Positions 7,771 through 16,835 of a stretch of 64,000 nt of DNA are shown piece after piece. The notes beneath the pieces are model-generated. The model ran no database searches. It was not told the origin of the DNA and worked only from the letters and a program-made list of their open reading frames with translations. The DNA lies in the NCBI RefSeq assembly GCF_018860345.1, contig NZ_JAHKPJ010000021.1, positions 119,173 through 183,172 of the forward strand, read 5' to 3'. The translations under genes were made by a program, and so were the position numbers. This DNA comes from Psychrosphaera sp. F3M07 (GTDB lineage Bacteria > Pseudomonadota > Gammaproteobacteria > Enterobacterales > Alteromonadaceae). Each line of letters begins with the position of its first letter. Position 1 is the stretch's first letter.

Positions 7771-8823
7771 TTAAAAAGGAGCAGGGTAGGTCTTGATAAC
7801 TTGATCGACGGCGCTTAAGGTTTGCTCAGATAATGTTAAATCAAACGCCGCTATATTTTCTTCTAATTGATTTAAACTTGTGGCCCCTATGATAGTAGAC
7901 GTGACACCGTCAACATTATCACACCAATTAAGGGCTAACTGAGCGGTTGTGATACCCGCATTAGCAGCAATCTTTGCGTATTGTTGTATGGCTAAATCGC
8001 ATTGTTCAGTGGCTCTAAATAATCCGTTGCGTTGCGCCATAGTCCAACGACTTCCTTCAGGTCGTGCGCCATTTAAATATTTACCGGATAACATGCCTCC
8101 AGCTAGGGGAGACCAAGGTAAAAATGCGATATCTTCATGTACACAGTTTTCAATTAAATATGGCCAGTCTTTGTTATGCAGTAAATTAAACTCATTTTGT
8201 ATGGCTACCATCTTAGGCAAAGCATATTGCTCACTAAGTTTTAAATATTCATTAATGCCCCAGGTCGTATCGTCAGATAAGCCACAGTGCCTAATTTTAC
8301 CTGCGTCCATACAAATTTTAAGGGCTTGTAAAATTTCCAACATTTGAGCTGATTCTTGTTGACGGTCAACGTTAGTGAAGTTGATTTTATTGGGCCTATG
8401 TTTAGAAAAGTGCGGTGATGTTCGATTTGGCCAATGTAATTGGTATAAGTCAATATAATCAGTTTGTAGGCGTTTAAGGGAGGCGTCTACCGATTGAATT
8501 ACCGCTTCGCCAGTAATGATGCCACCGTTGCGGATATAAGGTAGGCCAGCGCCTGCGATTTTAGACGCAAGAATAATATCTTTACGTTTTGTTTGATTAG
8601 CGTTAATCCAGTTGCCGATATAGGTTTCTGTCAAACCGTATTTTTCGCCTGAGGGCGGGACGGGGTATAACTCCGCAGTATCGATAAAATTAATGCCTTT
8701 TGATAGGGCAAAATCAATTTGTTGATTGGCTTCCTGTTGGCTGTTTTGTAGGCCCCATGTCATTGAACCTAAACAAACACGAGAAACATCAATATTACTG
8801 CTACCTAGTTTCGAAAACTTCAT
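7771..8823 (-). CDS. aldo/keto reductase (Tas-like)
   Basis: NADPH-dependent aldo/keto reductase of 350 residues, close in length and pattern to E. coli Tas. The catalytic tetrad is in place: Asp48, Tyr53, Lys87 and His129 (DLYQLHW), and the C-terminal coenzyme-binding stretch (TSTIIGATSLNQLEEN) is conserved. The substrate is unknown; Tas was named as a suppressor of tyrosine auxotrophy in starving cells, but many homologues act on generic aldehydes. Monocistronic, reading away from the structured intergenic region at 8.9-9.1 kb. Confidence 0.88.
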   Translation of the reverse strand: MKFSKLGSSNIDVSRVCLGSMTWGLQNSQQEANQQIDFALSKGINFIDTAELYPVPPSGEKYGLTETYIGNWINANQTKRKDIILASKIAGAGLPYIRNGGIITGEAVIQSVDASLKRLQTDYIDLYQLHWPNRTSPHFSKHRPNKINFTNVDRQQESAQMLEILQALKICMDAGKIRHCGLSDDTTWGINEYLKLSEQYALPKMVAIQNEFNLLHNKDWPYLIENCVHEDIAFLPWSPLAGGMLSGKYLNGARPEGSRWTMAQRNGLFRATEQCDLAIQQYAKIAANAGITTAQLALNWCDNVDGVTSTIIGATSLNQLEENIAAFDLTLSEQTLSAVDQVIKTYPAPF

Positions 8824-8959
8824 TGTTGATATCCATCTATTTAACTCAGTATTAATATACGTTAACTATCATAAACATACATGTCTATTACCAATTAAAA
8901 ATAGAAGTAATAAAAATAAATAGTTAAACATGCAATATGTAAACTAATATTAATAATAT

Positions 8960-9090
8960 AGGGGAGAGCCTTATCGATTTAATCTTCGAATAAGGGATAA
9001 TAACCACAGTATGAGCAGGACGCTCACTGTTGTTGTTTTTTATTGTTATTCCCTTATTTGTGCCCAACCTATTGTGTTGGGCTTTTTTTT
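8960..9090 (+). ncRNA. candidate structured small RNA with its own terminator
   Basis: Between two minus-strand genes lies a plus-strand segment with dense secondary structure and no credible ORF. Element 1: CCTTAT/ATAAGG (8970-8996). Element 2: AATAAGGGATAATAAC (8990-9005) can pair with GTTATTCCCTTATT (9046-9059), leaving a two-base bulge; it shares bases with element 1, so the two are mutually exclusive. Element 3, inside it: ACAG-TA-TGAGC, loop AGGAC, GCTCA-CTGT. It ends in a strong terminator (9062-9090). AT-rich -10-like sequences occur at 8945-8950 and 8954-8959. Transcription is inferred, not shown. Confidence 0.45.
9062..9090 (+). terminator. strong plus-strand Rho-independent terminator without an upstream plus-strand gene
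   Basis: GCCCAAC - CTATTGT - GTTGGGC, a perfect 7 bp stem, followed by eight T. On the minus strand the stem is not followed by T, so it does not serve lnt. Its presence argues for a plus-strand transcript in this gap. Confidence 0.8.
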
Positions 9091-9114
9091 GCCTGATATA
9101 TTAGACAATAAAGG

Positions 9115-10647
9115 TTATTTTTTTCGGCGCCAAAAAAGAATGGTAGTTAATAAGAACATCAACAGCCAAGTGGTTAAATTACCGAATCGTTTATAAAAGG
9201 CATGTGAGGTAGATAAATTTAATGGGTAGGTTAACACCTTTGCAATATTTTGATTAATCGAGGCGCTAATTTGTCCTGTTTGATCAATTACCGCTGTTAC
9301 ACCATTATTAGTTACTCTGACCACTGGCATTGCGAATTCAAGTGCACGCATTTGCGCCAATTGTAAATGCTGCCAAGGACCATGTGAATCACCAAACCAT
9401 GCATCATTACTCAGGGTTAAGATGAAGTCACTATTGTCGGTTAAATTAGCACTGATCTGTTGTGGAAACGCAATTTCAAAACAAATGGCTGGGGCGATAT
9501 GGTAGCCATTAGCGATTAAATTATCTTGTTGATATTCCCCTCTATTAAATGAAGAAAATGGCAGATCAAAAATAGGCGCTAATTTCCTAAGGATACTTTC
9601 AAAAGGAACAAATTCGCCAAAAGGAAGAAGGTGATGTTTACTGTAACGATTGTTGTGTAAATATTGATAATGGCCAGAGGTGTCGGTTGTATTTTTTTTA
9701 CCTAAAGTAACAATGTTATTGAAGGCGTATGTGGTGTTAGGTTGATAATCAACAATGCCTGTAATAAGTGCTGTATTTGACTCGCTCGCGTCTTTATCCA
9801 TGTCACTCAGGAAATCATTGGATGATATCTCTAATCTAGGTATTGCTGCTTCAGGCCAAATTACGATATCGGCTGATTGCCAATGTGGAGAAGTGAGTTC
9901 GTAATATTTCACCATAGTCGGCACTTCATTTTCAGGTTGCCATTTAATACTTTGAGCAATGTTTCCTTGTACCAGAGCAAGGTTTATCTGTTTTTTGTTA
10001 TCTTCACTCCATTGATAATAAGTAAGCGATTGTCCGGCTAGTGGGATCAAAAATAAGGCAACAATGGACACCGTTTTATATTTATAATTGTCCTTGGTTT
10101 TTGTTGTATGCATGTTAAATGCAATGACGATAAGACAACTTAATAAGACGACAATCGCTTGTAATCCAAACTCACCAACTATAGGGGCATAACCAGATAA
10201 ACTACTGGTTAATTGACTGTATCCAATGGATAACCAAGGAAAGCCAGTTAATAAGACGGACCGCAAATATTCGACACTTAACCAAAGTGGAATAACCACA
10301 AAAAGGCTGTATTTATCTTTGGTTTTAAACGTTAGCCAACTGAATAGCGCAGGGAAGAGTGCAAGGTAAGCCACTAGCAGCAACATTAATAACAATGAGA
10401 AGAATAATGGCAACCCGCCAAAGTCAGCTATCGCGTTATGTATCCAACTAAGACCAAAACTGAACCAACCTAACCCAAATATGAAACCATTACGAGTTGC
10501 CTGTTTGACATTGGGGGAGTGGATAATGGCAATGAGTAATATTGGGAAAGAAATAAACGGCAATAGCCATATATTAAATGGACTATAACTGAGCGTTAAT
10601 AATCCACCTAAAATAAAAATGGTTAGGTTTGGTAGGTTGACACTCAA
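9115..10647 (-). CDS. lnt: apolipoprotein N-acyltransferase
   Basis: Lnt adds the third acyl chain to the N-terminal cysteine of lipoproteins in the inner membrane. At 510 residues it has the usual layout: about six hydrophobic helices (residues 8-180), a periplasmic CN-hydrolase domain, and a C-terminal helix. The catalytic triad is visible as Glu266 (VIWPEAAIP), Lys337 (SKHHLLPFGE) and Cys389 (APAICFE), at nearly the same positions as in E. coli. The start is a TTG with no convincing Shine-Dalgarno, but no other start exists before the first helix. It lies downstream of corC as in the conserved miaB-lnt cluster. Confidence 0.95.
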   Translation of the reverse strand: MSVNLPNLTIFILGGLLTLSYSPFNIWLLPFISFPILLIAIIHSPNVKQATRNGFIFGLGWFSFGLSWIHNAIADFGGLPLFFSLLLMLLLVAYLALFPALFSWLTFKTKDKYSLFVVIPLWLSVEYLRSVLLTGFPWLSIGYSQLTSSLSGYAPIVGEFGLQAIVVLLSCLIVIAFNMHTTKTKDNYKYKTVSIVALFLIPLAGQSLTYYQWSEDNKKQINLALVQGNIAQSIKWQPENEVPTMVKYYELTSPHWQSADIVIWPEAAIPRLEISSNDFLSDMDKDASESNTALITGIVDYQPNTTYAFNNIVTLGKKNTTDTSGHYQYLHNNRYSKHHLLPFGEFVPFESILRKLAPIFDLPFSSFNRGEYQQDNLIANGYHIAPAICFEIAFPQQISANLTDNSDFILTLSNDAWFGDSHGPWQHLQLAQMRALEFAMPVVRVTNNGVTAVIDQTGQISASINQNIAKVLTYPLNLSTSHAFYKRFGNLTTWLLMFLLTTILFWRRKK

Positions 10648-10665
10648 TAGTTTATTGGAGGTATT

Positions 10666-10702
10666 AAAAAAGGATTGGATTATTAATTTCCAATCCTTTT
10701 TT
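10666..10702. terminator. bidirectional terminator between corC and lnt
   Basis: A 14 bp stem, AAAAAAGGATTGGA/TCCAATCCTTTTTT, with a 9-base loop. It reads as a terminator in both directions, so lnt transcription must either read through it or start close to its own first codon. Confidence 0.8.
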
Positions 10703-10730
10703 AAATTTCCTAGGCGTTGATTAGTGTGAT

Positions 10731-11606
10731 CTATGACTCAGACCCTTCTTCTTCAAACTTTGGGACCGTAACTGTAATTTGCTGTATTCTACGTGTATCA
10801 GCGGTATGCACTTTGAAAACTAAGCCATCGATATCGACTTCTTCACCTTTCTCAGGCATGTGACCAAATTGATGTAAAACAATACCACCTATGGTATCTG
10901 CGTCTTCTTTATTGTAATCGGTATTAAAGAAGGCGTTAAAATCGTCCAATTCAGTTAAGGCTTGCACCATAAATACATGTTTGGAGATCTTACGAATATC
11001 GTCAGTTTGATTTTCTTCTAAATCAAATTCATCTTCTATTTCACCAACGATAAGTTCAAGAATATCTTCAATTGTAACCAATCCAGATACACCACCGTAT
11101 TCATCAACCACTACGGCCATATGATAACGGTTTTGACGAAACTCTTTTAACAAACTGTCAACCCGTTTGCTTTCTGGAACGACGACGATAGGGCGTATTA
11201 AATCTTTGATTACGATTTCTTTGTCGCGGTCAATCAATAATTTAAGCAAGTCTTTTGCTAATAATATACCTTCTACGTGATCTTTATCTTCGGCGACAAC
11301 CGGAAATCGAGAATGGCCAGACTCAATCATTGCAGGAATAAATTGCTCTGGACTATCAGACAGATCTAACGTGATCATCTGAGAACGTGGGATCATGATG
11401 TCACGGATGCGAAGATCTGCAATCTCCAAAACACCATCAATCATGTTCTTTGTATTCTGATCAATTAAATCATTTTGTGCAGCGAGAGCTAAAACATCGA
11501 CTACATCTTCTTTACTCTGTGGTTCATCACTAAATATTTGGCTGATTTTATCTAACCAACCTTTGCTGGACGAACCGTTACTACTATGGGGGCTATCTTC
11601 GCTCAT
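10731..11606 (-). CDS. corC: CorC/HlyC family CBS-domain protein
   Basis: Cytoplasmic accessory protein of 291 residues (YbeX/CorC). It contains a pair of CBS domains (about residues 65-185, beginning at RIRDIMIPRSQM) and a C-terminal CorC_HlyC domain (about 205-285) ending in HTADTRRIQQITV. There are no membrane helices. CorC was linked to Co2+/Mg2+ efflux with CorA, and YbeX more recently to ribosome homeostasis; its fixed place next to ybeY and phoH supports the latter. It starts 71 bp after the ybeY stop and is followed by a bidirectional terminator. Confidence 0.93.
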   Translation of the reverse strand: MSEDSPHSSNGSSSKGWLDKISQIFSDEPQSKEDVVDVLALAAQNDLIDQNTKNMIDGVLEIADLRIRDIMIPRSQMITLDLSDSPEQFIPAMIESGHSRFPVVAEDKDHVEGILLAKDLLKLLIDRDKEIVIKDLIRPIVVVPESKRVDSLLKEFRQNRYHMAVVVDEYGGVSGLVTIEDILELIVGEIEDEFDLEENQTDDIRKISKHVFMVQALTELDDFNAFFNTDYNKEDADTIGGIVLHQFGHMPEKGEEVDIDGLVFKVHTADTRRIQQITVTVPKFEEEGSES

Positions 11607-11676
11607 TCTTTTTAGAATGCTCCTGTGTTACTAAAATTTAATAGTGATTGAATTTTGTTCAAACCACTCACTTTGA

Positions 11677-12141
11677 TTATTGATCGTTATACGGATTAGG
11701 GAAACCCATTTTTTGTAATATTTCTATTTCAAGGGATTCCATCTCTTGTGCTTCTTCATCTTCAATATGGTCATACCCTAATAAATGCAAGCTGCCATGT
11801 AGCAACATGTGTGCCCAATGAGCGTCAAACGACTTGTTCTGCTCTTGTGCTTCTTGGTTAACTACTTGAGAACAAATGATTAAGTCGCCTAATAAAGGAA
11901 ACTCCATCTCTTCGGTAATAAATGGCGGCACTTCCGCTGGAAAAGACAATACATTGGTCGGTTTAGCTTTATCGCGATATTGGTGGTTAAGCATTTGGCT
12001 TTCATCTTCATCGACGATACGTACGGTAAGTTCAGATAACGATTGAAACTCTGGCAAAAACTGATTTAACCAATCTAAACATTGCTGCTCAGACGGGATT
12101 TGTTTGTTTGTGCTGGCATTTTGATAATCAAGTTCAACCAT
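11677..12141 (-). CDS. ybeY: endoribonuclease YbeY
   Basis: Single-strand-specific metalloendoribonuclease needed for 16S rRNA 3' maturation and 70S quality control. The zinc motif H-x3-H-x5-H is intact in [12 protein letters not shown] place the start at the ATG at 12141 (154 residues): it has GAGAG upstream and gives an N-terminus MVELDYQN that aligns with E. coli YbeY, whereas the ATG at 12165 has no Shine-Dalgarno. With this start it overlaps the phoH stop by 8 bp, implying translational coupling in the miaB-phoH-ybeY-corC cluster. Confidence 0.93.
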   Translation of the reverse strand: MVELDYQNASTNKQIPSEQQCLDWLNQFLPEFQSLSELTVRIVDEDESQMLNHQYRDKAKPTNVLSFPAEVPPFITEEMEFPLLGDLIICSQVVNQEAQEQNKSFDAHWAHMLLHGSLHLLGYDHIEDEEAQEMESLEIEILQKMGFPNPYNDQ

Positions 12142-13228
12142 TTGGGTTACTCTCACTTGCCGCATTAGAAGGGTTGTTTTTTAGATCTTCAGCTTGTTGT
12201 TTTTTCTCAGCTTCGTAAATGGCTTTGTCTCGTCTTATTTGTTCATCATGACGTTCATAGGCCATAACAACTTTAGCTACAACAGGGTGACGTACAACGT
12301 CATTTGCTTGGAAAAAATTAAAACTAATATCGTCAATGTCGGCTAATACTTCGATGCTGTGGCGTAAACCTGAACGAGCACCTCGTGGCAAATCCACTTG
12401 AGTAATATCGCCCGTGATCACCGCTTTCGAATTAAAGCCAATACGAGTTAAAAACATTTTCATTTGTTCTACCGTCGTATTTTGGCTTTCGTCCAAAATT
12501 ATAAAGGCATCGTTTAATGTTCTACCACGCATATAAGCTAATGGCGCTACTTCAATAACGTTACGTTCAATTAAACGTTCTACTTTTTCAAAACCTAACA
12601 TTTCAAATAAAGCATCATATAAAGGGCGTAAATAAGGGTCTATTTTTTGACTTAAATCACCCGGTAAGAAGCCAAGTTTTTCACCAGCTTCTACCGCAGG
12701 GCGGGTTAACATAATACGTTTAACTTCTTGACGCTCTAGGGCATCAACGGCACAAGCTACCGCTAAATACGTTTTACCGGTTCCGGCAGGACCAATACCA
12801 AACGCAATGTCATTGTTAAGTATATTTGCAACATAATCTTGCTGATTTGGGTTACGAGGTTTGATATTGCCTTTACGTGTACGAACAACAATATCATTAC
12901 TAAAGTCTGCATCACTTTGATCTAGTAACTTAGAACCTTGAATTGCAAGATGTACATTGTCTGGCGTCAGTTCATTCGCTTTAACTTTATTCTGAACTTT
13001 TGGATCCGCTTGAGTCTCAACGTATAAGGATCTGATAACGTCGGCAGCGGCAAGGGAATTCACGGTCTTGCCAACAATTTTAAATTGATTACCTTGATAC
13101 GTTACTTCAACACCCATACGACGTTCAATATGTTTTAAATTGTCGTCGTACGGACCTATTAACGAGGCTAATCTGTCCTTGTTAGCCGGTTCTAAAAATA
13201 TTTCAGTGGTCGTTAATTTGTTAGACAA
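12134..13228 (-). CDS. phoH: PhoH-family ATPase (YbeZ)
   Basis: PhoH-like ATPase of 364 residues, the YbeZ partner of YbeY, probably acting in rRNA/RNA metabolism. Walker A is GPAGTGKT (residues 146-153), Walker B is FIILDE before SQNTT, and the family segment [17 protein letters not shown] is complete; an N-terminal KH-like region precedes the ATPase. The start is TTG with AGGA seven bases upstream, and the N-terminus aligns with E. coli YbeZ. A C-terminal charged tail of about 30 residues varies between species. It follows miaB by 33 bp. Confidence 0.94.
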   Translation of the reverse strand: MSNKLTTTEIFLEPANKDRLASLIGPYDDNLKHIERRMGVEVTYQGNQFKIVGKTVNSLAAADVIRSLYVETQADPKVQNKVKANELTPDNVHLAIQGSKLLDQSDADFSNDIVVRTRKGNIKPRNPNQQDYVANILNNDIAFGIGPAGTGKTYLAVACAVDALERQEVKRIMLTRPAVEAGEKLGFLPGDLSQKIDPYLRPLYDALFEMLGFEKVERLIERNVIEVAPLAYMRGRTLNDAFIILDESQNTTVEQMKMFLTRIGFNSKAVITGDITQVDLPRGARSGLRHSIEVLADIDDISFNFFQANDVVRHPVVAKVVMAYERHDEQIRRDKAIYEAEKKQQAEDLKNNPSNAASESNPNG

Positions 13229-13261
13229 GAGTGATCCTCAAAGTAATGTTTTTAATAACGA

Positions 13262-14692
13262 TTAAGGTGTAAATGTCGCCACACCTAACTCATCAAGATT
13301 GGTTGCACGTTTAGCTAAAATAGCAGACGGCGCAGTATCTTGACGTAATCCCATTTCATCTTCGCCGCGTATAAATTCAGCACGTAAGGAATTGGTATAT
13401 ACATCCACTACTTTAACATCGGCAAAACCACCAATTAAAGTATGTGGCCCTTCGAAGTTAACAACACGGTTGTTTTCAGTACGGCCGCGTAATTCTAATG
13501 GGTTTTTAATTGATGGACCTTCCACCAAAATACGTTGTTCAGTGTTTAACATTGAACGTGAAATCTGCAGAGCTTGATGCGTAATTAAGTTCTGTAGTTC
13601 ATGTAAACGGTCTTTCTTTTCTTGTTCACTGACGTCATCAGGTAAATCGGCAGCTGGTGTACCAGGACGCGCGCTATAGATGAAACTAAAGCTATGATCA
13701 AAACCAACGTCAGCAATTAACTTCATTGTTTTTGCGTGATCTTCAGCTGTTTCACCAGGAAAACCAATAATAAAGTCACTCGACATACTAATGTTTGGAC
13801 GAACTTTACGAAGTTTACGAATCTGAGACTTGTATTCAATGGCAGTATGGCCACGTTTCATTTGGGTCAGTATACGGTCAGAGCCCGATTGCACTGGTAA
13901 ATGTAAATGGTCAACTAATTCAGGAACGTCAGCATAAGCTTCAATGATGTCGTCACTAAACTCAACAGGGTGCGATGTGGTGTAACGAATACGATCAATC
14001 CCATCAATGCTTGCAACTAAACGTAATAACTCACTAAAGTGGCATACGTCACCATCATGGGTCGCACCACGGAATGCATTTACGTTTTGGCCTAATAAGT
14101 TAACTTCACGTACGCCTTGTTCTGCAAGTTGTGCAATTTCATACAGTACATCATCTACAGGACGAGACACTTCTTCACCACGGGTATAAGGTACTACACA
14201 GAATGTACAATATTTACTGCAGCCTTCCATGATAGAAACAAAAGAACTCGGGCCATCCGAAGTAGGCTGAGGTAAACGGTCAAACTTTTCAATTTCAGGG
14301 AATGAAATATCAATAACCGAACCGCCTTCGCCACTTTGAATTTGGTCAATCATTTCTGGTAAGCGATGTAATGTTTGTGGACCAAATACCATATCAACAT
14401 AAGGGGCTCGTTCACGAATGTGTTGGCCTTCTTGCGAAGCAACACAACCACCAACACCAATAACTAAATTAGGGTTTTTCTTTTTTAAATTTTTCCAACG
14501 ACCCAATTGATGAAATACTTTTTCTTGTGCTTTTTCACGAATCGAACAGGTGTTCAATAAGATCACGTCAGCATTTTCAGCTTCGTCGGTAAACTCATAA
14601 CCATGACTGTCATCCAAAAGATCGGCCATCTTTTGCGAGTCATACTCGTTCATTTGGCAGCCCCAGGTTTTAATGTGTAATTTTTTAGTCAT
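13262..14692 (-). CDS. miaB: tRNA-2-methylthio-N6-dimethylallyladenosine synthase
   Basis: Radical-SAM methylthiotransferase that converts i6A37 to ms2i6A37 in tRNAs reading UNN codons. At 476 residues it shows the UPF0004 domain with three cluster cysteines (Cys12, Cys49, Cys83), the radical SAM motif CxxxCxxC (Cys158, Cys162, Cys165; CSKYCTFC), and a C-terminal TRAM domain (about 385-450). ATG start with GAGAG upstream. It heads the miaB-phoH-ybeY-corC-lnt cluster and is divergent from ubiF; the nearby Leu(TAG) and Gln tRNAs are a conserved neighbourhood. Confidence 0.96.
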   Translation of the reverse strand: MTKKLHIKTWGCQMNEYDSQKMADLLDDSHGYEFTDEAENADVILLNTCSIREKAQEKVFHQLGRWKNLKKKNPNLVIGVGGCVASQEGQHIRERAPYVDMVFGPQTLHRLPEMIDQIQSGEGGSVIDISFPEIEKFDRLPQPTSDGPSSFVSIMEGCSKYCTFCVVPYTRGEEVSRPVDDVLYEIAQLAEQGVREVNLLGQNVNAFRGATHDGDVCHFSELLRLVASIDGIDRIRYTTSHPVEFSDDIIEAYADVPELVDHLHLPVQSGSDRILTQMKRGHTAIEYKSQIRKLRKVRPNISMSSDFIIGFPGETAEDHAKTMKLIADVGFDHSFSFIYSARPGTPAADLPDDVSEQEKKDRLHELQNLITHQALQISRSMLNTEQRILVEGPSIKNPLELRGRTENNRVVNFEGPHTLIGGFADVKVVDVYTNSLRAEFIRGEDEMGLRQDTAPSAILAKRATNLDELGVATFTP

Positions 14693-14943
14693 GGTACTCT
14701 CTATTACTTCTGTTTGTTCAAACGCAAACGCGCAACACGGCGTTGGTTAGTGTTGGGGAAACCCCAAAATGGCGCGTATTTTACAAGTAAATGGACTGAA
14801 CTGGAAGAGGTGAATTCTAAACTTGTTGGATCTTATTCAGTCTTGATATTTAAATTGGTTTAATTCGCCTTATTTCTGGCATAATAATGCCAATTCCCTT
14901 GTTAAGTTTTACTTAATTAACACAACAATTTAGGTAGTTTACA

Positions 14944-16152
14944 TTGACCAAAGGCTCTGATTTAAAAGAACAATTTTATGATGTGGTGATTGTAGGTGGT
15001 GGCATGGTTGGTGCTGCTCAAGCGTCGGCGTTAGTAAAACAACAAAAGCGTGTATTGGTGATTGAAAAATATATTCCAAATTCAGATGTTTTAGCGCAAA
15101 TACCACTAAGAGTCTCCGCGATTAACCTAGCTAGTGAGCAATATCTAACAGAATTAGGTGTTTGGTCGCATATTGGCGAAACATCTAAATGCATGTTTAA
15201 CCAATTGGCTACGTGGGAACAAAGACATAAACCTGTCATTTTTTCAGCCACTGATATTCAAAAATCGCATTTAGGTTATTTGATCAGAAATGAGGCGCTG
15301 CAATTAGCAGCATATGATGAGCTTAATAATACGGCAGATCATGCAGTTGATATTATCACGGATTGTAAATTAACGAGTATTGATCAAACTAATGAACAGG
15401 TCAGCGTCCTGTTAACAAATCATGTTTCCAATGAAACTATTACCTTTCATTGTTCGTTATTAATCGGGGCAGATGGCGCCTTCAGTCAAGTTCGAAGTTT
15501 AACCGACATAGGAACAACAGGGTGGGATTATCAACAACATTGTTTAAGCCTCACCATTAAAACCGATTTTCCTACTCAACATATTACTTGGCAAGAATTT
15601 CAACCTTCGGGGCCTAAAGCGTTTTTACCTTTGGAAGACGGTTATTCAGTATTGATTTGGTATGACAATGCCGAGGAGATTAAACAACTTGTTCAGTTAT
15701 CGAATGAACAACTAAAAAATCAAGTGCTAACTCGTTTCCCTGATTTGGCCGGAGAGTTTGACGTTGTTGCTAAAGCATCGTTTCCATTAACTCGACGACA
15801 AGCCAACCAATATATAAAAGGGCGAGTAGTATTGGTTGGCGACTCCGCACACACCATTAATCCGTTAGCAGGACAAGGCGTTAATATTGGTTATAAAGAT
15901 GTTGAAGTTTTATCGCAGTTATTGGAGGAAATAGATATTAAACAGAGTGAGGCTTTGTCGGCGGTTCTCAAGCAGTACGAAAACATCAGAAAACGTGAAT
16001 CACAACTGATGTCTTTAGCCATGGATAGTTTTTATAATTTGTTTTCTAATGATAAAACGGCAGTTAAATTATTAAGAGGCGGATTATTAACCTTAGCGAA
16101 TAAATTTGAGTGGGCAAAAAAACAAGTGCTTAAAAAAGCGGTGGGATATTAA
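14944..16152 (+). CDS. ubiF: ubiquinone biosynthesis FAD hydroxylase UbiF
   Basis: FAD-dependent monooxygenase of the UbiH/UbiF/VisC family, 402 residues, hydroxylating the quinone ring in ubiquinone synthesis (C6 hydroxylation if UbiF). The dinucleotide-binding GGGMVGAA lies near residue 18, and the second FAD motif GDSAHTINPLAGQGVN near residue 299. Assignment to UbiF rather than UbiH or UbiI rests on synteny with miaB and the Gln/Leu/Met tRNA operon, as in E. coli. The start is TTG with TAGGTA upstream; no ATG occurs before the FAD motif. Hydrophobic residues near the C-terminus may aid membrane association. Confidence 0.88.
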   Translation: MTKGSDLKEQFYDVVIVGGGMVGAAQASALVKQQKRVLVIEKYIPNSDVLAQIPLRVSAINLASEQYLTELGVWSHIGETSKCMFNQLATWEQRHKPVIFSATDIQKSHLGYLIRNEALQLAAYDELNNTADHAVDIITDCKLTSIDQTNEQVSVLLTNHVSNETITFHCSLLIGADGAFSQVRSLTDIGTTGWDYQQHCLSLTIKTDFPTQHITWQEFQPSGPKAFLPLEDGYSVLIWYDNAEEIKQLVQLSNEQLKNQVLTRFPDLAGEFDVVAKASFPLTRRQANQYIKGRVVLVGDSAHTINPLAGQGVNIGYKDVEVLSQLLEEIDIKQSEALSAVLKQYENIRKRESQLMSLAMDSFYNLFSNDKTAVKLLRGGLLTLANKFEWAKKQVLKKAVGY

Positions 16153-16214
16153 GTTATCCTGCTGCAGTCTCTAAACTGAAGGTTTAAAAGTTAGCTTTGT
16201 CATTTAATTTTTTA

Positions 16215-16246
16215 CAACAAAAAAGGCCTCGCAAATGCGAGGCCTT
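16215..16246 (-). terminator. terminator of the tRNA operon
   Basis: A 10 bp stem (AAGGCCTCGC/GCGAGGCCTT) with an AAAT loop; on the minus strand it is followed by a T-rich run, just downstream of the last tRNA-Gln. Confidence 0.85.
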
Positions 16247-16252
16247 GAATGT

Positions 16253-16327
16253 TGGCTGGGATACCAGGATTTGAACCTGGGAATGGCGAGATCAAAACCC
16301 GCTGCCTTACCGCTTGGCGATATCCCA
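16253..16327 (-). tRNA. tRNA-Gln (TTG), second copy
   Basis: Seventy-five bases including the encoded CCA. Cloverleaf arms close; the anticodon loop TTTTGAT gives TTG. It is identical to the neighbouring copy, 12 bases away. Confidence 0.97.
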
Positions 16328-16339
16328 ACAAAAGAGAAG

Positions 16340-16414
16340 TGGCTGGGATACCAGGATTTGAACCTGGGAATGGCGAGATCAAAACCCGCTGCCTTACCGC
16401 TTGGCGATATCCCA
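16340..16414 (-). tRNA. tRNA-Gln (TTG), first copy
   Basis: Seventy-five bases with encoded CCA; anticodon TTG. Identical to the following copy, a recent tandem duplication or gene-converted pair. Confidence 0.97.
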
Positions 16415-16453
16415 ACTGAAACTTTTTGAATATGTGTTTCACATATTAATACA

Positions 16454-16538
<85 letters not shown>

Positions 16539-16577
16539 AAATACTGTTCACTAAAGGTTGGTAAGGTAATCAAGAAT

Positions 16578-16654
16578 TGGTGGCTACGCCCTGATTTGAA
16601 CAGGGGACCCCATCATTATGAGTGATGTGCTCTAACCAGCTGAGCTACGTAGCC
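16578..16654 (-). tRNA. tRNA-Met (CAT), elongator
   Basis: Seventy-seven bases with encoded CCA. The acceptor GGCTACG pairs fully, as in elongator and not initiator tRNA-Met; the anticodon loop CTCATAA gives CAT. First gene of the operon Met-Leu-Gln-Gln. Confidence 0.97.
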
Positions 16655-16686
16655 ACTCTTGAATACCGCCTCAAGCGATGGCGCGT

Positions 16687-16715
16687 ATTATGCTGATGAC
16701 GGCTGGTATCGTCAA
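16687..16715 (-). promoter_or_regulatory. promoter of the Met-Leu-Gln-Gln tRNA operon
   Basis: On the minus strand TTGACG, a 17 bp spacer and CATAAT are followed by the GC-rich discriminator ACGCGCC, the hallmark of stringently controlled stable-RNA promoters. It lies 32 bases before tRNA-Met. Confidence 0.75.
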
Positions 16716-16777
16716 CTGCTTTTTTAAAGAAATTTGCAAAAAACAGAGCGTTTGGTCTTATTTTGCACAGTGCGGTT

Positions 16778-16820
16778 AAAAAGTGAGACTATATTAGGTA
16801 AAAAATGACCTATAAGTCTC
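16778..16820 (-). terminator. terminator after the EAL-HDOD gene
   Basis: An interrupted stem (GAGACT/AGTCTC outside, TAGGT/ACCTA inside) is followed on the minus strand by CACTTTTT, just after the stop codon. Confidence 0.6.
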
Positions 16821-16835
16821 ATTTAAGTTTATTTA

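Noticed and set aside
9011-9196. Plus-strand ORF of 61 codons in the structured gap before lnt
   Set aside because: It has no Shine-Dalgarno, runs through a strong terminator and ends inside lnt; the sequence is better explained as structured RNA.
13392-14189. ORFs on the plus strand inside miaB
   Set aside because: They are antisense shadows of a complete, conserved gene with no start signals.
16212-16442. ORFs on both strands over the tRNA-Gln genes
   Set aside because: They are translations of two identical tRNA genes; the repeated peptide merely reflects the duplication.
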